Origin: an uncultured Sphingomonadaceae bacterium
Lineage (GTDB): Bacteria > Pseudomonadota > Alphaproteobacteria > Sphingomonadales > Sphingomonadaceae
Reading direction: 5' to 3'
Assembly (NCBI GenBank): GCA_947488625.1
Contig: CANKZR010000002.1
Coordinates: 62,001 to 126,000, forward strand
Length of the DNA: 64,000 nt
The notes beneath the pieces were generated by a model. It worked only from the letters and a program-made list of their open reading frames with translations. It had not been told where the DNA came from and did no database searches. Both the position numbers and the translations under genes were made by a program. Below are positions 34,312 through 42,689 of this stretch, one piece after another; the first letter of the stretch is position 1, and every line of letters begins with the position of its first letter.

Positions 34312-35544
34312 TCAGCTGGCTTCCCGGCTGGGGAAAGCTCCCACGTCCGCGCCTTTGCGCAGCGCGTCCAAATAGTCGCTCCACCAGTGCGCCATCTGCA
34401 CCCGCTCCTGCCAATGCGCACCGCGATGGTAGGCCGCCCGCACCTTGTCGCTGTCGCCATGGGCAAGCGCGCGTTCGATCGCATCCGGGTTCCACTTGCC
34501 GCTTTCGTTCAACAGGGTGGATGCCATCGCGCGAAAGCCATGCGCGGTCATTTCTCCGCTAGTGTAACCCAGCCGCCTTAGAGCCGCGTTGAGGGTGTTT
34601 TCGCTCATCGGGCGGGTTCGTGTCCGAATAGAGGGAAAGGCATAGCCTGTCGGACCTGTAGCGGCGTGCAGTTGTCTCAGGATGGCCACCGCCTGCTTTG
34701 ACAGCGGCACATGGTGCGCCTTACCCATTTTCATCTTGCCTGCCGGGATATTCCACACGTCCGCGTCCAGATCGATTTCCTCCCATTCGGCATGGCGAAG
34801 TTCACCGGGACGAACGAATACATGTGGAGCGAATTGCAAAGCCAGCTTGGTAATTCCACTGCCATCATAACCATCAATCGCGCGCAACAATGCGCCCACA
34901 TTCTTGGCATCGGTGATTGCGCCGTAATGCGTAACGGTAGGGGCAGTCAGCGCCCCCTTGAGATCGCGCGTAGGATCGGAGCGCAAGCGGGCAGTTGCCA
35001 CGGCATAGCGAAAGACCATGCTCGCCAGTTGAAGGGTGCGCCTTGCACTTTCCAGATTGCCCTTCGCCTCGATCTTGCGCACCGCTGCCAGCACATCCGC
35101 AGGTTCGATCTCCGAAATTGCCAGCCGCCCTATGCCGGGATTGAGAAGGGACAGCAGATACTCGCTCCGCTTGGCCGTGGCGGGCGTCCATCCGTTTTCC
35201 CCGTCGCGGCGGCGCTTTGCACAATACTCATTGGTAATAGCGGTGAAGGTGTCGGTCGCCTGCGCGCGGGAGCGCACCTTGTCACGCTGCTTTTCGCGCG
35301 AAGGGTCCACGCCCCGCGCAATAAGGCTTCGCGCTTCATCGCGCCGCTTACGGGCGTCGCTCAAACCAGTTTCAGGATAGGCTCCCATGGCGAGCAATTT
35401 CTCGCGTCCATCGATCCGGTATTTCAGCCGCCAAAGCTTGCCCCCGGCAGGTGTCACCAGCAGGAACATGCCTGCGCCGTCTGCCAGCTTGAATGCCTTT
35501 TCGCCCGGCTTCGCATTCCGGATTGCCACGTCTGTCAGCGCCAT
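34312..35544 (-). CDS. P4-type tyrosine integrase of the island
   Basis: Site-specific recombinase of 410 residues. The N-terminal domain is DUF4102-like: TDVAIRNAKPGEKAFKLADGAGMFLLVTPAGGKLWRLKYRIDGREKLLAMGAYPETGLSDARKRRDEARSLIARGVDPSREKQ. A SAM-like core-binding domain follows, then the catalytic domain with Arg in FVRPGELRHAEWEEID, HxxR in TAHGFRAMASTLLNE, a second His in LAHGDSDKVRAAYHRG and the Tyr in that segment. It lies 211 bases from the tRNA-Gly 3' end, oriented toward the island interior, the classical arrangement. It should drive insertion into and, with the AlpA-like factor, excision from the tRNA. Confidence 0.93.
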   Translation of the reverse strand: MALTDVAIRNAKPGEKAFKLADGAGMFLLVTPAGGKLWRLKYRIDGREKLLAMGAYPETGLSDARKRRDEARSLIARGVDPSREKQRDKVRSRAQATDTFTAITNEYCAKRRRDGENGWTPATAKRSEYLLSLLNPGIGRLAISEIEPADVLAAVRKIEAKGNLESARRTLQLASMVFRYAVATARLRSDPTRDLKGALTAPTVTHYGAITDAKNVGALLRAIDGYDGSGITKLALQFAPHVFVRPGELRHAEWEEIDLDADVWNIPAGKMKMGKAHHVPLSKQAVAILRQLHAATGPTGYAFPSIRTRTRPMSENTLNAALRRLGYTSGEMTAHGFRAMASTLLNESGKWNPDAIERALAHGDSDKVRAAYHRGAHWQERVQMAHWWSDYLDALRKGADVGAFPSREAS

Positions 35545-35580
35545 TTGATCCGCCCGCCCTTCTAGGGATTCGCCCTCAAA

Positions 35581-35642
35581 TTACCCCCACGTCTGGGGGT
35601 ATCGCATTGGCCGCTGGCAGATACCCCCCAATTATACCCCCA
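35581..35642. repeat. ATACCCCCA motif cluster between integrase and tRNA
   Basis: TTACCCCCA (35581-35589), its inverse TGGGGGTATC (35594-35603), GATACCCCCCA (35620-35630) and TTATACCCCCAGC (35632-35644). The pair at 35620-35642 matches the pair at 27603-27624 in the other end of the island. Expected position for integrase arm-type sites and the integrase promoter. Confidence 0.55.
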
Positions 35643-35755
35643 GCGAAGTGCGGCTGGATGCGAACGCGGGCGGACGCTAGCGGCCTAAGGTCGCCAGAAT
35701 ACGGGGGTTTTCAGGGGATTGTCCAGTCAAATACGGACACTGGCGAACGGGGCAA

Positions 35756-35776
35756 TGGAGCGGGTAGCGGGAATCG
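35756..35776. repeat. Right attachment site inside tRNA-Gly
   Basis: The 3' end of the tRNA (TGGAGCGGGTAGCGGGAATCG on the plus strand) is matched by the partial copy at 27529-27548. This pair delimits the island. Confidence 0.65.
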
Positions 35777-35829
35777 AACCCGCATAACCAGCTTGGAAGG
35801 CTGGGGCTTTACCACTAAGCTATACCCGC
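35756..35829 (-). tRNA. tRNA-Gly (anticodon TCC)
   Basis: Minus-strand sequence starts GCGGGTATAGCTTAGTGGTA and ends with GCGGGTTCGATTCCCGC TACCCGC, discriminator T and encoded CCA. The anticodon stem is CCAGC / GCTGG with loop CTTCCAA, giving TCC, which reads GGA and GGG. D-loop, T-loop (TTCGATT) and acceptor stem all pair. It remains intact because the island's attachment core reconstitutes its 3' end. Confidence 0.97.
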
Positions 35830-35868
35830 CCGCTCGACCGGCCGATTGCCACCGCTAGGGGCCTCTCG

Positions 35869-36510
35869 TCAAGCGTCCTGATCAGTCTCGGTATTTTCGC
35901 GATCGGTATCAGCGTCATCCCCGGCGGGCGGCGCGATGCGTATTTCCACCCGGCGATTGGTGCGGCGGCCTTTTTCGTTGGGAGAACCATCGGGCAATGC
36001 GTTGGGCGCGATGGGGTTCTGCTCACCGAAGGCGATGACCTCGATCCTGTCATCGTCCACTCCGCGCTCCACCAGCCAGGCGGCCACGGCTTCGGCGCGA
36101 GCGCGCGACGCACGCATGTTGGCCTGGTCGTTCCCACCCGAATCCGTGTGCCCGGCAAGGACCACCGGCCAGTCTTCATCGATTGCACGGTGGTTCAACA
36201 GGCCCATGAGGCGGCGCTCCACGGCGGCTGTGAGTGTCGAGCCATCGGGAAACGGCAGCGTTATTTCCACCGGCTGGACCGGCAGTTCGACATCCTCTGT
36301 CTCGGCAGCGGCGTCGTCCCGGATGATGGAAGCAACCGGTGATGCCGACTCGCTGGGCGTCGGGGATGGCGAGGCTGCCGGATCGGGATCGAGCGGGCCG
36401 TTCTGCTCGTTCGGCGCCGGCTCCTCTTCCGCTTCGTCCGTTCGCAACTCGCAAGCTGACAGCGCGAAGGCGAGCGATGTGATGGCGGCGATTGTGAAAA
36501 CTGGTCTCAT
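35869..36510 (-). CDS. OmpA-family lipoprotein
   Basis: N-terminus MRPVFTIAAITSLAFALSACELR is a lipoprotein signal with lipobox LSAC. A Glu/Pro/Ser-rich linker follows (DEAEEEPAPNEQ ... SPSPTPSESASP). The C-terminal 100 residues are an OmpA domain: LPFPDGSTLTAAVERRLMGLLN, DEDWPVVLAGHTDSGGNDQANMRASRARAEAVAAWLVERGVDDDRIEVIAFGEQNPIAPN, NRRVEIRI, with the peptidoglycan-binding Asp and Arg pattern. The track starts at 36525, overlapping the antiporter stop (ATGA); ATG 36510 has GAGGA upstream and a better signal peptide. It is translationally linked to the antiporter gene. Confidence 0.88.
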   Translation of the reverse strand: MRPVFTIAAITSLAFALSACELRTDEAEEEPAPNEQNGPLDPDPAASPSPTPSESASPVASIIRDDAAAETEDVELPVQPVEITLPFPDGSTLTAAVERRLMGLLNHRAIDEDWPVVLAGHTDSGGNDQANMRASRARAEAVAAWLVERGVDDDRIEVIAFGEQNPIAPNALPDGSPNEKGRRTNRRVEIRIAPPAGDDADTDRENTETDQDA

Positions 36511-36521
36511 ATCCTGCATCC

Positions 36522-38375
36522 TCATGCGGGTTGCGGCTTCTGGCCGCCCTTCCCATTACGCTTTGCCGCCTTTTCTTCTGCCGTCTTCGCACGTGGCGGT
36601 GAATAGGAGATTATCGTATCGCCGGGCTCAGGCTCGGGCGCTGCGGCGTGGGTAAAGAAGCGCAAGTCTCCGTCGGGTTCCACCAGCAGCAGCATGCTGG
36701 CAGCTTCGGGCAAGGTTGCGCGCGCGTCTTCCACGCTGAATTTCTCCGACAGCTTGGTGCGTCGGAACTCCCAACCTTCCATCTGGCGTTGCTGCACGTC
36801 GTCTACCCCGAAGCCGGAATGGAACAACGAGCGTCCGCGCAGGCTGGAAGGAATGGCGCGATGATCGTCATGCTCGGCACCTTCGCCAAGCTGATACACC
36901 CGGTCCGTGCCGATTTCCGGGGCGAATTCCGAACAGACGAGAGTGTTGTACGCCTCGTTATCGGTAGCAGCGATCAAGACCTGGTACGGGGTCATATCGA
37001 GGTTGTGCTCGGTTGCCTCGTTGAGGATTTCGCCGTGATAGGTGGGAAGGCCGGCAGCACGCGCCTGTTTCAGCTTCTGCCAACTGGAATCGACCAGCAT
37101 GACGGGCGTGCCAAGGTCATGCATCTGGCGCGCCAGCGCAATCGTCCAGTCGGTCGATCCCACGATTACGATCCCCGGTTTGGTTGCACCTTTAACCTTC
37201 AGCAACTTCGCGACCAGATCGATGGTGAAGCCGTGCGCCACGATCGTCGTCACCACGACGGCGAAGCTCAGCCCGATGAGGATAGTGCCATCGGCATAGC
37301 CGAGATCCTCCAGACGAAGGGCGAAGAGGCCGCAGATTGCCACCAGCACGATACCACGGGGCGCGATCCAGGCGAGGAATAATCGCTCGTTCCAGGGCAC
37401 ATCGGAGAACAGCAGGCTGATCAACACGGTGGCCGGTCGAACGACGAACAGCAAAGCCAGCAGGAACAGGCCGAATTGCCATTCGAACTGGCGCAACTGA
37501 CCAAGATCGAGGCTGGCAGACAGCAGGATGAATATTCCCGACACCAGCAGCACGGCGATGTTCTGTTTGAACGGGTGGATACTTCGCAGGCTTGAAACAT
37601 GCATGTTGGCAAGCGCGATACCCATGACAGTCACCGCCAGCAGACCAGCTTCATGCTCGATCTTGTTGCAGATCACGAATGTGCCAACGACAGCCACCAG
37701 CAGCACGGGCACTTTGAGATATTCTGGCACGAACCCGCGCGGGAAGCTCCAGGCGATGATCCACGCAGCAGCGAAACCGATAAGGCCGGAAATGCCGGCG
37801 GCGATGGCGATTTCGGGCACCACGTCGTAGGCTGTGCCTCCGGTGGCAGCGGTGCTGCGAAAATACTCGTAGGCGATCACGGCGCACAGCGCCCCGAAGG
37901 GATCGTTGACGATGGCTTCCCACTTCAGCAGGGCCGCGGGCCGCTGCTGCACGGCGCTTTGCCGCAACAACGGGATGACGACGGTGGGCCCGGTGACCAC
38001 AAGGATACCTGCAAATAGGATCGCGACGGGCCATACCAGCCCGGCGATGTAGTATCCGGCCAGCGATCCGAACAGCCAGCCCAGCGGCACGCCGAATATG
38101 ACGAGACGCCACACCCCGCCGCCGTATTTCCTGAACTCGCGGAAATCGAGACTGAGACCGCCTTCGAAAAGGATCAGCGCAACACCGATGGAAATCATCG
38201 GTTCGAGCATGTCGCCGAATGCGACCTCGGGATCCATGATGCCGAGAACCGGTCCGGCGAGGAAGCCCGCGGCCAACATCAGCACGATGGCAGGCCAGCC
38301 AGTGCGCCAGGCAACCCATTGCGCGCCGATGCCAAGGACACCGACCAGCGCGATCACTAGCGCCTGTTCTTCCAT
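36522..38375 (-). CDS. Cation:proton antiporter (CPA family) with C-terminal regulatory domain
   Basis: A 617-residue membrane protein with about 12 hydrophobic segments in the first 390 residues, including GVALILFEGGLSLDFREF, GILVVTGPTVVIPLLRQS and EAIVNDPFGALCAVIAYEYF (the ND residues are typical of Na+/H+ antiporters). After the membrane part, KPGIVIVGSTDWTIALARQMHDLGTPVMLVDSS and the following Rossmann-like segment form a TrkA-N-type nucleotide-binding domain. It exchanges Na+ or K+ for H+; the ion is not fixed by sequence. Operon with the OmpA lipoprotein downstream. Confidence 0.9.
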   Translation of the reverse strand: MEEQALVIALVGVLGIGAQWVAWRTGWPAIVLMLAAGFLAGPVLGIMDPEVAFGDMLEPMISIGVALILFEGGLSLDFREFRKYGGGVWRLVIFGVPLGWLFGSLAGYYIAGLVWPVAILFAGILVVTGPTVVIPLLRQSAVQQRPAALLKWEAIVNDPFGALCAVIAYEYFRSTAATGGTAYDVVPEIAIAAGISGLIGFAAAWIIAWSFPRGFVPEYLKVPVLLVAVVGTFVICNKIEHEAGLLAVTVMGIALANMHVSSLRSIHPFKQNIAVLLVSGIFILLSASLDLGQLRQFEWQFGLFLLALLFVVRPATVLISLLFSDVPWNERLFLAWIAPRGIVLVAICGLFALRLEDLGYADGTILIGLSFAVVVTTIVAHGFTIDLVAKLLKVKGATKPGIVIVGSTDWTIALARQMHDLGTPVMLVDSSWQKLKQARAAGLPTYHGEILNEATEHNLDMTPYQVLIAATDNEAYNTLVCSEFAPEIGTDRVYQLGEGAEHDDHRAIPSSLRGRSLFHSGFGVDDVQQRQMEGWEFRRTKLSEKFSVEDARATLPEAASMLLLVEPDGDLRFFTHAAAPEPEPGDTIISYSPPRAKTAEEKAAKRNGKGGQKPQPA

Positions 38376-38471
38376 CCGTCTCCCGCCCTCATGTAACCCC
38401 TGAACTGCAACCTTAATGCCCGAAGTCGCATTACTTTCCCACAGAGGCTTTCGTCCTGTGCCGGTTCTCGA

Positions 38472-39029
38472 TCAATGGCCGCTGAATTCCATCAGTGCAT
38501 GCGTCCTTAACTGCGCATCTGCCAAGGCTTGCGCGCCACCGAGATCCGGCAGGTCGATCACGAAAAGCGCGTCGGTAACATTGGCGCCGGCGCGGCGCAG
38601 CAAACGCGCGGCCGCGACAGCCGTGCCGCCCGTGGCGAGCAGGTCGTCCACCAGCAGAACGGTTTCGCCGGAAGTAATGATTGTGGGGTCGAGTTCTACA
38701 CGAGCCTCGCCGTATTCCAGCGCGTAATCTTCGCCGATGCATTCGACCGGCAGCTTGCCCGCCTTGCGCACTGGCACGAAACCGACGCCCAGGCGCAAAG
38801 CCAGCGCGGTGCCGAAGATGAAGCCCCGCGCTTCCACACCGGCAACCTTGTCCGCCCCCAGATCAGCGGCGATGCTGGCCAGCATATCGATTGAAGACGC
38901 CAAACCCTTGCCATCGGCAAGCAGCGTGGTGACATCGCGAAACTGGATGCCGGAAGACGGAAAATCCGGAACTGTACGAATCAGCGCTTTCAGCGCATCA
39001 TTCGACAGTTCCGGATCGTGTTCCGGCAA
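38472..39029 (-). CDS. apt: Adenine phosphoribosyltransferase
   Basis: Purine salvage: adenine plus PRPP gives AMP. Motifs: FPSSGIQFRDVTTLLADGKGLASSIDML at the N-terminus, GVEARGFIFGTALALRLGVGFVPVRKAGKLP, and the PRPP-binding loop VLLVDDLLATGGTAVAAARLLRRAGA. The track begins in the cytochrome c1 gene. A TTG at 39029 (LPEHDPELSNDALKALIRTVPDFP), immediately after the cytochrome c1 stop, gives about 185 residues, the family length. Probably the last gene of the petABC transcript. Confidence 0.92.
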   Translation of the reverse strand: MPEHDPELSNDALKALIRTVPDFPSSGIQFRDVTTLLADGKGLASSIDMLASIAADLGADKVAGVEARGFIFGTALALRLGVGFVPVRKAGKLPVECIGEDYALEYGEARVELDPTIITSGETVLLVDDLLATGGTAVAAARLLRRAGANVTDALFVIDLPDLGGAQALADAQLRTHALMEFSGH

Positions 39030-39036
39030 TTCGGAA

Positions 39037-39894
39037 TCAGTCCTTGCGACGCTTGGGCTTGGCGTCGGACCAGATCTGCTTCTTGGCGAGCCAGGCAAGG
39101 ATAGTCGCGAAAAGCAGGAAGCCCAGCACCGGCCAGCCCGTCTGCTTGCGCTTGATCAGCGTCGGCTCGGCAGTCCAGGTAAGGAAGGCCGCAACGTCAG
39201 CCGACATCTGCGAGATCGTTGCCTCTGTACCATCGGCGTAGGTTACCTGCCCATCGGTGGTGATGGGCGGCGCCATCGCCAGGTTGAGATTGGCGAAATA
39301 GGGGTTGTAGTAGAGGCCCGGACCCGGCGCTGCATCGGGAAATTCCTCCAGCAGGCGTGCGGGCGGCTCCTGATAACCCGTCAGCAGCGAATAGATGTAG
39401 TCGCTGCCGTGGTGCCGTGCCTTGGCCATCAACGAAAGGTCAGGCGGGATCGCATTGTTGTTGGCCGCAGCTGCAGCAACATCGTTGGGATAAGGATTAG
39501 GGAAATAATCGGTCGGGATGGCCTGACGCATTTCCGTTTCACCGGTGTCCGGATTGATGCCGGGTACCTGCCAGGTCGCAGCTTCAGCCTTTACCTGTGC
39601 CTCGGAATAGCCAAGCTGACCAAGGTCGCGCAGGGCAACGAAGTTCAGCGAGTGACAAGCAGAACACACTTCCTTGTAGACCTGGTAGCCGCGCTGCAGC
39701 TGGGCATAGTTCCAGGTGCCGAAAGCACCGTCGAAGGAATAGCCGTCTGCGGGGCCGTGGGACTCTTCATGGAAGGCGTATTCAGCGGTTTCGGCCACTT
39801 CCTCGGTCGCGGCGGTATAGGCGCCGGTGACAAAGGACAGCAACACCACGAAGGCGAAGCCGAGACCGATAAGGATACCAACAAGGCGGATCAT
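39037..39894 (-). CDS. petC: Cytochrome c1, bc1 complex
   Basis: Haem c subunit of ubiquinol:cytochrome c oxidoreductase. N-terminal membrane/signal segment LVGILIGLGFAFVVLLSFVTGAYTAA, haem site YKEVCSACHSLNFVALRDL (CxxCH), and a C-terminal anchor WPVLGFLLFATILAWLAKKQIW. Conserved PPDLSLMAKARHHGSDYIYSLLTGY and the axial-Met region LAMAPPIT are present. 285 residues is normal. It follows cytochrome b on the same strand by 29 bases. Confidence 0.95.
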   Translation of the reverse strand: MIRLVGILIGLGFAFVVLLSFVTGAYTAATEEVAETAEYAFHEESHGPADGYSFDGAFGTWNYAQLQRGYQVYKEVCSACHSLNFVALRDLGQLGYSEAQVKAEAATWQVPGINPDTGETEMRQAIPTDYFPNPYPNDVAAAAANNNAIPPDLSLMAKARHHGSDYIYSLLTGYQEPPARLLEEFPDAAPGPGLYYNPYFANLNLAMAPPITTDGQVTYADGTEATISQMSADVAAFLTWTAEPTLIKRKQTGWPVLGFLLFATILAWLAKKQIWSDAKPKRRKD

Positions 39895-39923
39895 TTTTTC
39901 GTCTTTCCCTTAATCTCGGCTCG

Positions 39924-41219
39924 TCAGGTGGCCACCGGCTCGGCGTTTTCGCCCAGCACGGCTTTCTTGTCGGATCCCAGCACCGCCTCGGTAATCGAGT
40001 ACGGCAGCGGGTCGGGCCGTTCGATCGAGGAGATGATCGGCAGGATCACCAGGAAATGGAGGAAGTAGTAGGCGGTGAATATCTGACTGAGCATGACATA
40101 GGGCTCATGCGCCGGCGCACCGCCGAGGTAGAACAGCATCGCCATGGTCGGAATCAGGCCGAACCAGAAGAACTTGCGGAACAGCGGACGGTAATGGCCG
40201 CTGCGCACTGGACCTTTGTCGAGCCACGGCAGGAAGAACCACACCAGGATCGCGCTGAACATGGCCAGCACGCCCCACAGCTTCGCTGGCAGGATGAAAT
40301 CGAAGGTGAAAGCGCGCAGGATGGCGTAGAACGGGTAGAAATACCATTCCGGAACGATCAGCGCAGGTGTCGAGAGCGGGTTCGCCTCGATATAGTTGTC
40401 GGGATGGCCCAGCGTGTTCGGCAGGAAGAACACGAATGTCATGAACACCAGCAGCGCGATGCCGAGGCCGAAGCCGTCCTTGGCGGTGTAGTAGGGGTGG
40501 AACGGCAGCGTATCGCTCTCACCCTTCACCTCAACGCCGGTCGGGTTGCTGGAGCCGGGAATGTGCAGCGCCCAGATGTGCAGGATAACGGCACCTGCAA
40601 TCACGAAGGGCAACAGGAAGTGCAAGCTGAAGAAGCGGTTCAGCGCGGCGTTGTCTGGCGCGAAACCACCCAGCAGCCAGGTCTTCAGCGGCGGGCCGAC
40701 CAGCGGGATCGCCTCGAACAGGCCGGTGATAACCTGCGCGCCCCAAAAGCTCATCTGGCCCCATGGCAGCACGTAGCCCATGAAGGCCGTGGCCATCATC
40801 AGCAGGAAGATAACAACGCCGATCAGCCAGATCATCTCGCGCGGGGGCTTGTACGATGCGTAGAACAGGCCGCGGAAGATATGGATGTAGATGACGACGA
40901 AGAAGAAGCTGGCGCCGTTGGCGTGCGTATAACGCATCAGCCAGCCCCAGTTTACGTCGCGCATGATGTGCTCGACCGAGGCGAAGGCGACCTGTGTGTT
41001 CGACGCGTAATGCATCGCCAGCACGACGCCCGTAACGATCTGCAAGACCAGAAAGAACCCGGCAAGCACGCCGAAATTCCAGAAGTAGGAGAGGTTGCGC
41101 GGCACGGGATAGCCAGCGCCCACCGCGTTGTAGACAAAGCGCGGAAGCGGCAGTTTCTCGTCGAAAAACTTCGTCAGTCCGTTCTGCGGGGTATATTCCT
41201 TGGCCCAGGGGAAGCTCAT
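39924..41219 (-). CDS. petB: Cytochrome b, bc1 complex
   Basis: The eight-helix quinol-oxidising subunit. Visible: [26 protein letters not shown] (helix A), [40 protein letters not shown] with the histidine ligands, [42 protein letters not shown] and [15 protein letters not shown] (the PEWY quinol-site motif). 431 residues, normal for alphaproteobacteria. It lies 14 bases after petA and ahead of petC. Confidence 0.97.
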   Translation of the reverse strand: MSFPWAKEYTPQNGLTKFFDEKLPLPRFVYNAVGAGYPVPRNLSYFWNFGVLAGFFLVLQIVTGVVLAMHYASNTQVAFASVEHIMRDVNWGWLMRYTHANGASFFFVVIYIHIFRGLFYASYKPPREMIWLIGVVIFLLMMATAFMGYVLPWGQMSFWGAQVITGLFEAIPLVGPPLKTWLLGGFAPDNAALNRFFSLHFLLPFVIAGAVILHIWALHIPGSSNPTGVEVKGESDTLPFHPYYTAKDGFGLGIALLVFMTFVFFLPNTLGHPDNYIEANPLSTPALIVPEWYFYPFYAILRAFTFDFILPAKLWGVLAMFSAILVWFFLPWLDKGPVRSGHYRPLFRKFFWFGLIPTMAMLFYLGGAPAHEPYVMLSQIFTAYYFLHFLVILPIISSIERPDPLPYSITEAVLGSDKKAVLGENAEPVAT

Positions 41220-41233
41220 GGTTCTCTCTCGCC

Positions 41234-41818
41234 TCAGCCGATCACGATGGTCGTGTCGGACGTGAATTCATAGTCGGGGACGGCCAGATTGGTCGGCGCC
41301 GGACCTTTGCGGATACGCGCGGCAGTGTCGTAGTGCGAACCGTGGCAGGGGCAGAAATATCCGCCGAACTCGCCCTTGTTCTCACCCTCCTGCGCACCCA
41401 GCGGTACGCAGCCGAGGTGGGTGCAGACACCCATCACGACAAGCACATCGCCGTGGCCAGGTTTGGTAATCTCGTCCAGCGTGGCGGGATCGCGCAATGC
41501 CGAAACATCGACGGCATTCGCTGCCTCGATTTCAGCAGGCGTCAGGCGGCGCACGAAAATCGGCTGCTTGCGAAACACTGCCTTGATCGACTGACCCACA
41601 TCCAGAGCGGAAATATCAAGCTCTGTCGTGCTTTCGGCCAGAACATCGGCCGAGGGCGCCATCTGGCTTACCAGCGGCAGCAACACGGCGAGCCCGCCGA
41701 CACCGGCTGCGGAAACCGCAGCGATGTTGATAAAATCGCGGCGACGAACGCCGTCCTCGCCTTCGACTCCGTCGTTTACGTCAGGAGTTGCGTCAGCATT
41801 ACCGGTGGTGGATGCCAT
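41234..41818 (-). CDS. petA: Rieske iron-sulfur subunit of the bc1 complex
   Basis: Carries the 2Fe-2S cluster that takes electrons from quinol to cytochrome c1. The N-terminus [28 protein letters not shown] has a twin-arginine motif followed by a membrane anchor, consistent with Tat insertion. Cluster-binding motifs are [11 protein letters not shown] and [24 protein letters not shown]. 194 residues is normal. First gene of petA-petB-petC(-apt); the promoter should lie in 41819-42005. Confidence 0.97.
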   Translation of the reverse strand: MASTTGNADATPDVNDGVEGEDGVRRRDFINIAAVSAAGVGGLAVLLPLVSQMAPSADVLAESTTELDISALDVGQSIKAVFRKQPIFVRRLTPAEIEAANAVDVSALRDPATLDEITKPGHGDVLVVMGVCTHLGCVPLGAQEGENKGEFGGYFCPCHGSHYDTAARIRKGPAPTNLAVPDYEFTSDTTIVIG

Positions 41819-42005
41819 ACCCTTGCCTTGCCTGCCGCCACCGGTTGCCCGCAGGCTGTCCGATGACGATGAGATTCGTCCAAAAGCCGCACGACGAACC
41901 GTTGCCGGGCGGCGGCTTGGCGCGGCTGATAGACGAGCAAGTTCCTCCTGCCAACCCGCCTTTTGGCCCTATTGTGACATGCACGGCGGCATCGTTGGCA
42001 AGAAA

Positions 42006-42689
42006 CTAGGCAAGCAGGGCTATTAGCGAAACCTGTCGACCGGTCGTGGGTTCCCCGCGATGGGTGGAGCGGCGGTAGGAATGGAACCGCCGGGAAGCGG
42101 CGTAAGTGTCCGTCTCCAGCGGACAGATCGAGAGCACTCCGGCAGCGGAAAGCCGCGCTGCAACTAGTCCCTCCAAATCGAAATGCCACTTTCCCGGTCC
42201 GGTGATTTCAAAAAAACGATGATCTTCAGCGGCGAAACTGGCGCGCATGTCCGCGCCCACTTCATAACTTTTCTGCGCTATCGATGGTCCGATGGCAGCA
42301 GCAATCCGCTCTCGCCGCGCGCCCAGCGCCTCCATGCTTGCAACGACGGCCTCCACCACACCGCCTTGCGCACCGCGCCAGCCTGCGTGAGCGGCCCCTA
42401 TCACCCCGCCAGCCTCGTCCGCCAACAGGATCGGCGCGCAGTCGGCGGTCACTATGGCAAGGGCAAGTCCGGGCGTTGCAGTGGCCATGGCATCCGCTTC
42501 CGGACGGTCACCTTCGGAAAAACCCTTCGTGACGGCGATGGCGTCGGGCGAATGCACCTGTTTTACCATCACCACCTCAGCATCCCCGACCGCCAGCTTG
42601 AAAGCCTGCGCATCGCTTTGCGCGGCGTCCAGGAAGCCGTGGGGGACGTGAAGGTTCTCCGCCCGAAGGACATGATCGGCGTTACCCAA
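42006..42689 (-). CDS. pgeF: Peptidoglycan editing factor PgeF (laccase-domain purine/polyphenol family)
   Basis: Family formerly called multicopper polyphenol oxidase or YfiH; PgeF removes misincorporated residues from peptidoglycan precursors. Metal/active-site motifs: MVKQVHSPDAI, VTADCAPILLAD, IGAAHAGWRGAQGGVVEAVVASM and GPSIAQKSYEVG. The track begins at 42743, overlapping pepN by 62 bases. A TTG at 42689 overlapping the pepN stop is a possible start and gives about 227 residues, but without a clear ribosome site the start remains uncertain. Translational coupling to pepN is likely. Confidence 0.82.
   Translation of the reverse strand: MGNADHVLRAENLHVPHGFLDAAQSDAQAFKLAVGDAEVVMVKQVHSPDAIAVTKGFSEGDRPEADAMATATPGLALAIVTADCAPILLADEAGGVIGAAHAGWRGAQGGVVEAVVASMEALGARRERIAAAIGPSIAQKSYEVGADMRASFAAEDHRFFEITGPGKWHFDLEGLVAARLSAAGVLSICPLETDTYAASRRFHSYRRSTHRGEPTTGRQVSLIALLA

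Larger units (their letters stand above)
27529..35776. mobile_element. Genomic island integrated at tRNA-Gly(TCC), about 8.2 kb
   Basis: Boundaries are the partial tRNA 3'-end copy on the left (27529-27548) and the intact tRNA-Gly 3' end on the right (35756-35776), next to which the tyrosine integrase gene lies. Repeated ATACCCCCA elements sit just inside both ends, as expected of integrase arm sites. Content: KilA-N protein, HGG small protein, 226-aa protein, winged-helix-like protein, AlpA-like HTH protein, 239-aa unknown, MmeI-like restriction-modification enzyme, integrase. None of these has a housekeeping role, while both flanks are core genome. No conjugation, capsid or transposase genes are visible, so any mobility probably depends on a helper. 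Confidence 0.85.

Noticed and set aside
27501-35718. TTTCAGGGG present near both island ends as a longer att core
   Set aside because: The distance to the tRNA-like core differs (about 28 versus 46 bases), so they do not align as one duplication.
41863-42009. Plus-strand 48-codon ORF between petA and pgeF ([12 protein letters not shown]...)
   Set aside because: Looks moderately protein-like, but there is no ribosome site or recognised family and the opposite strand is equally open. It sits where the petA promoter should be.
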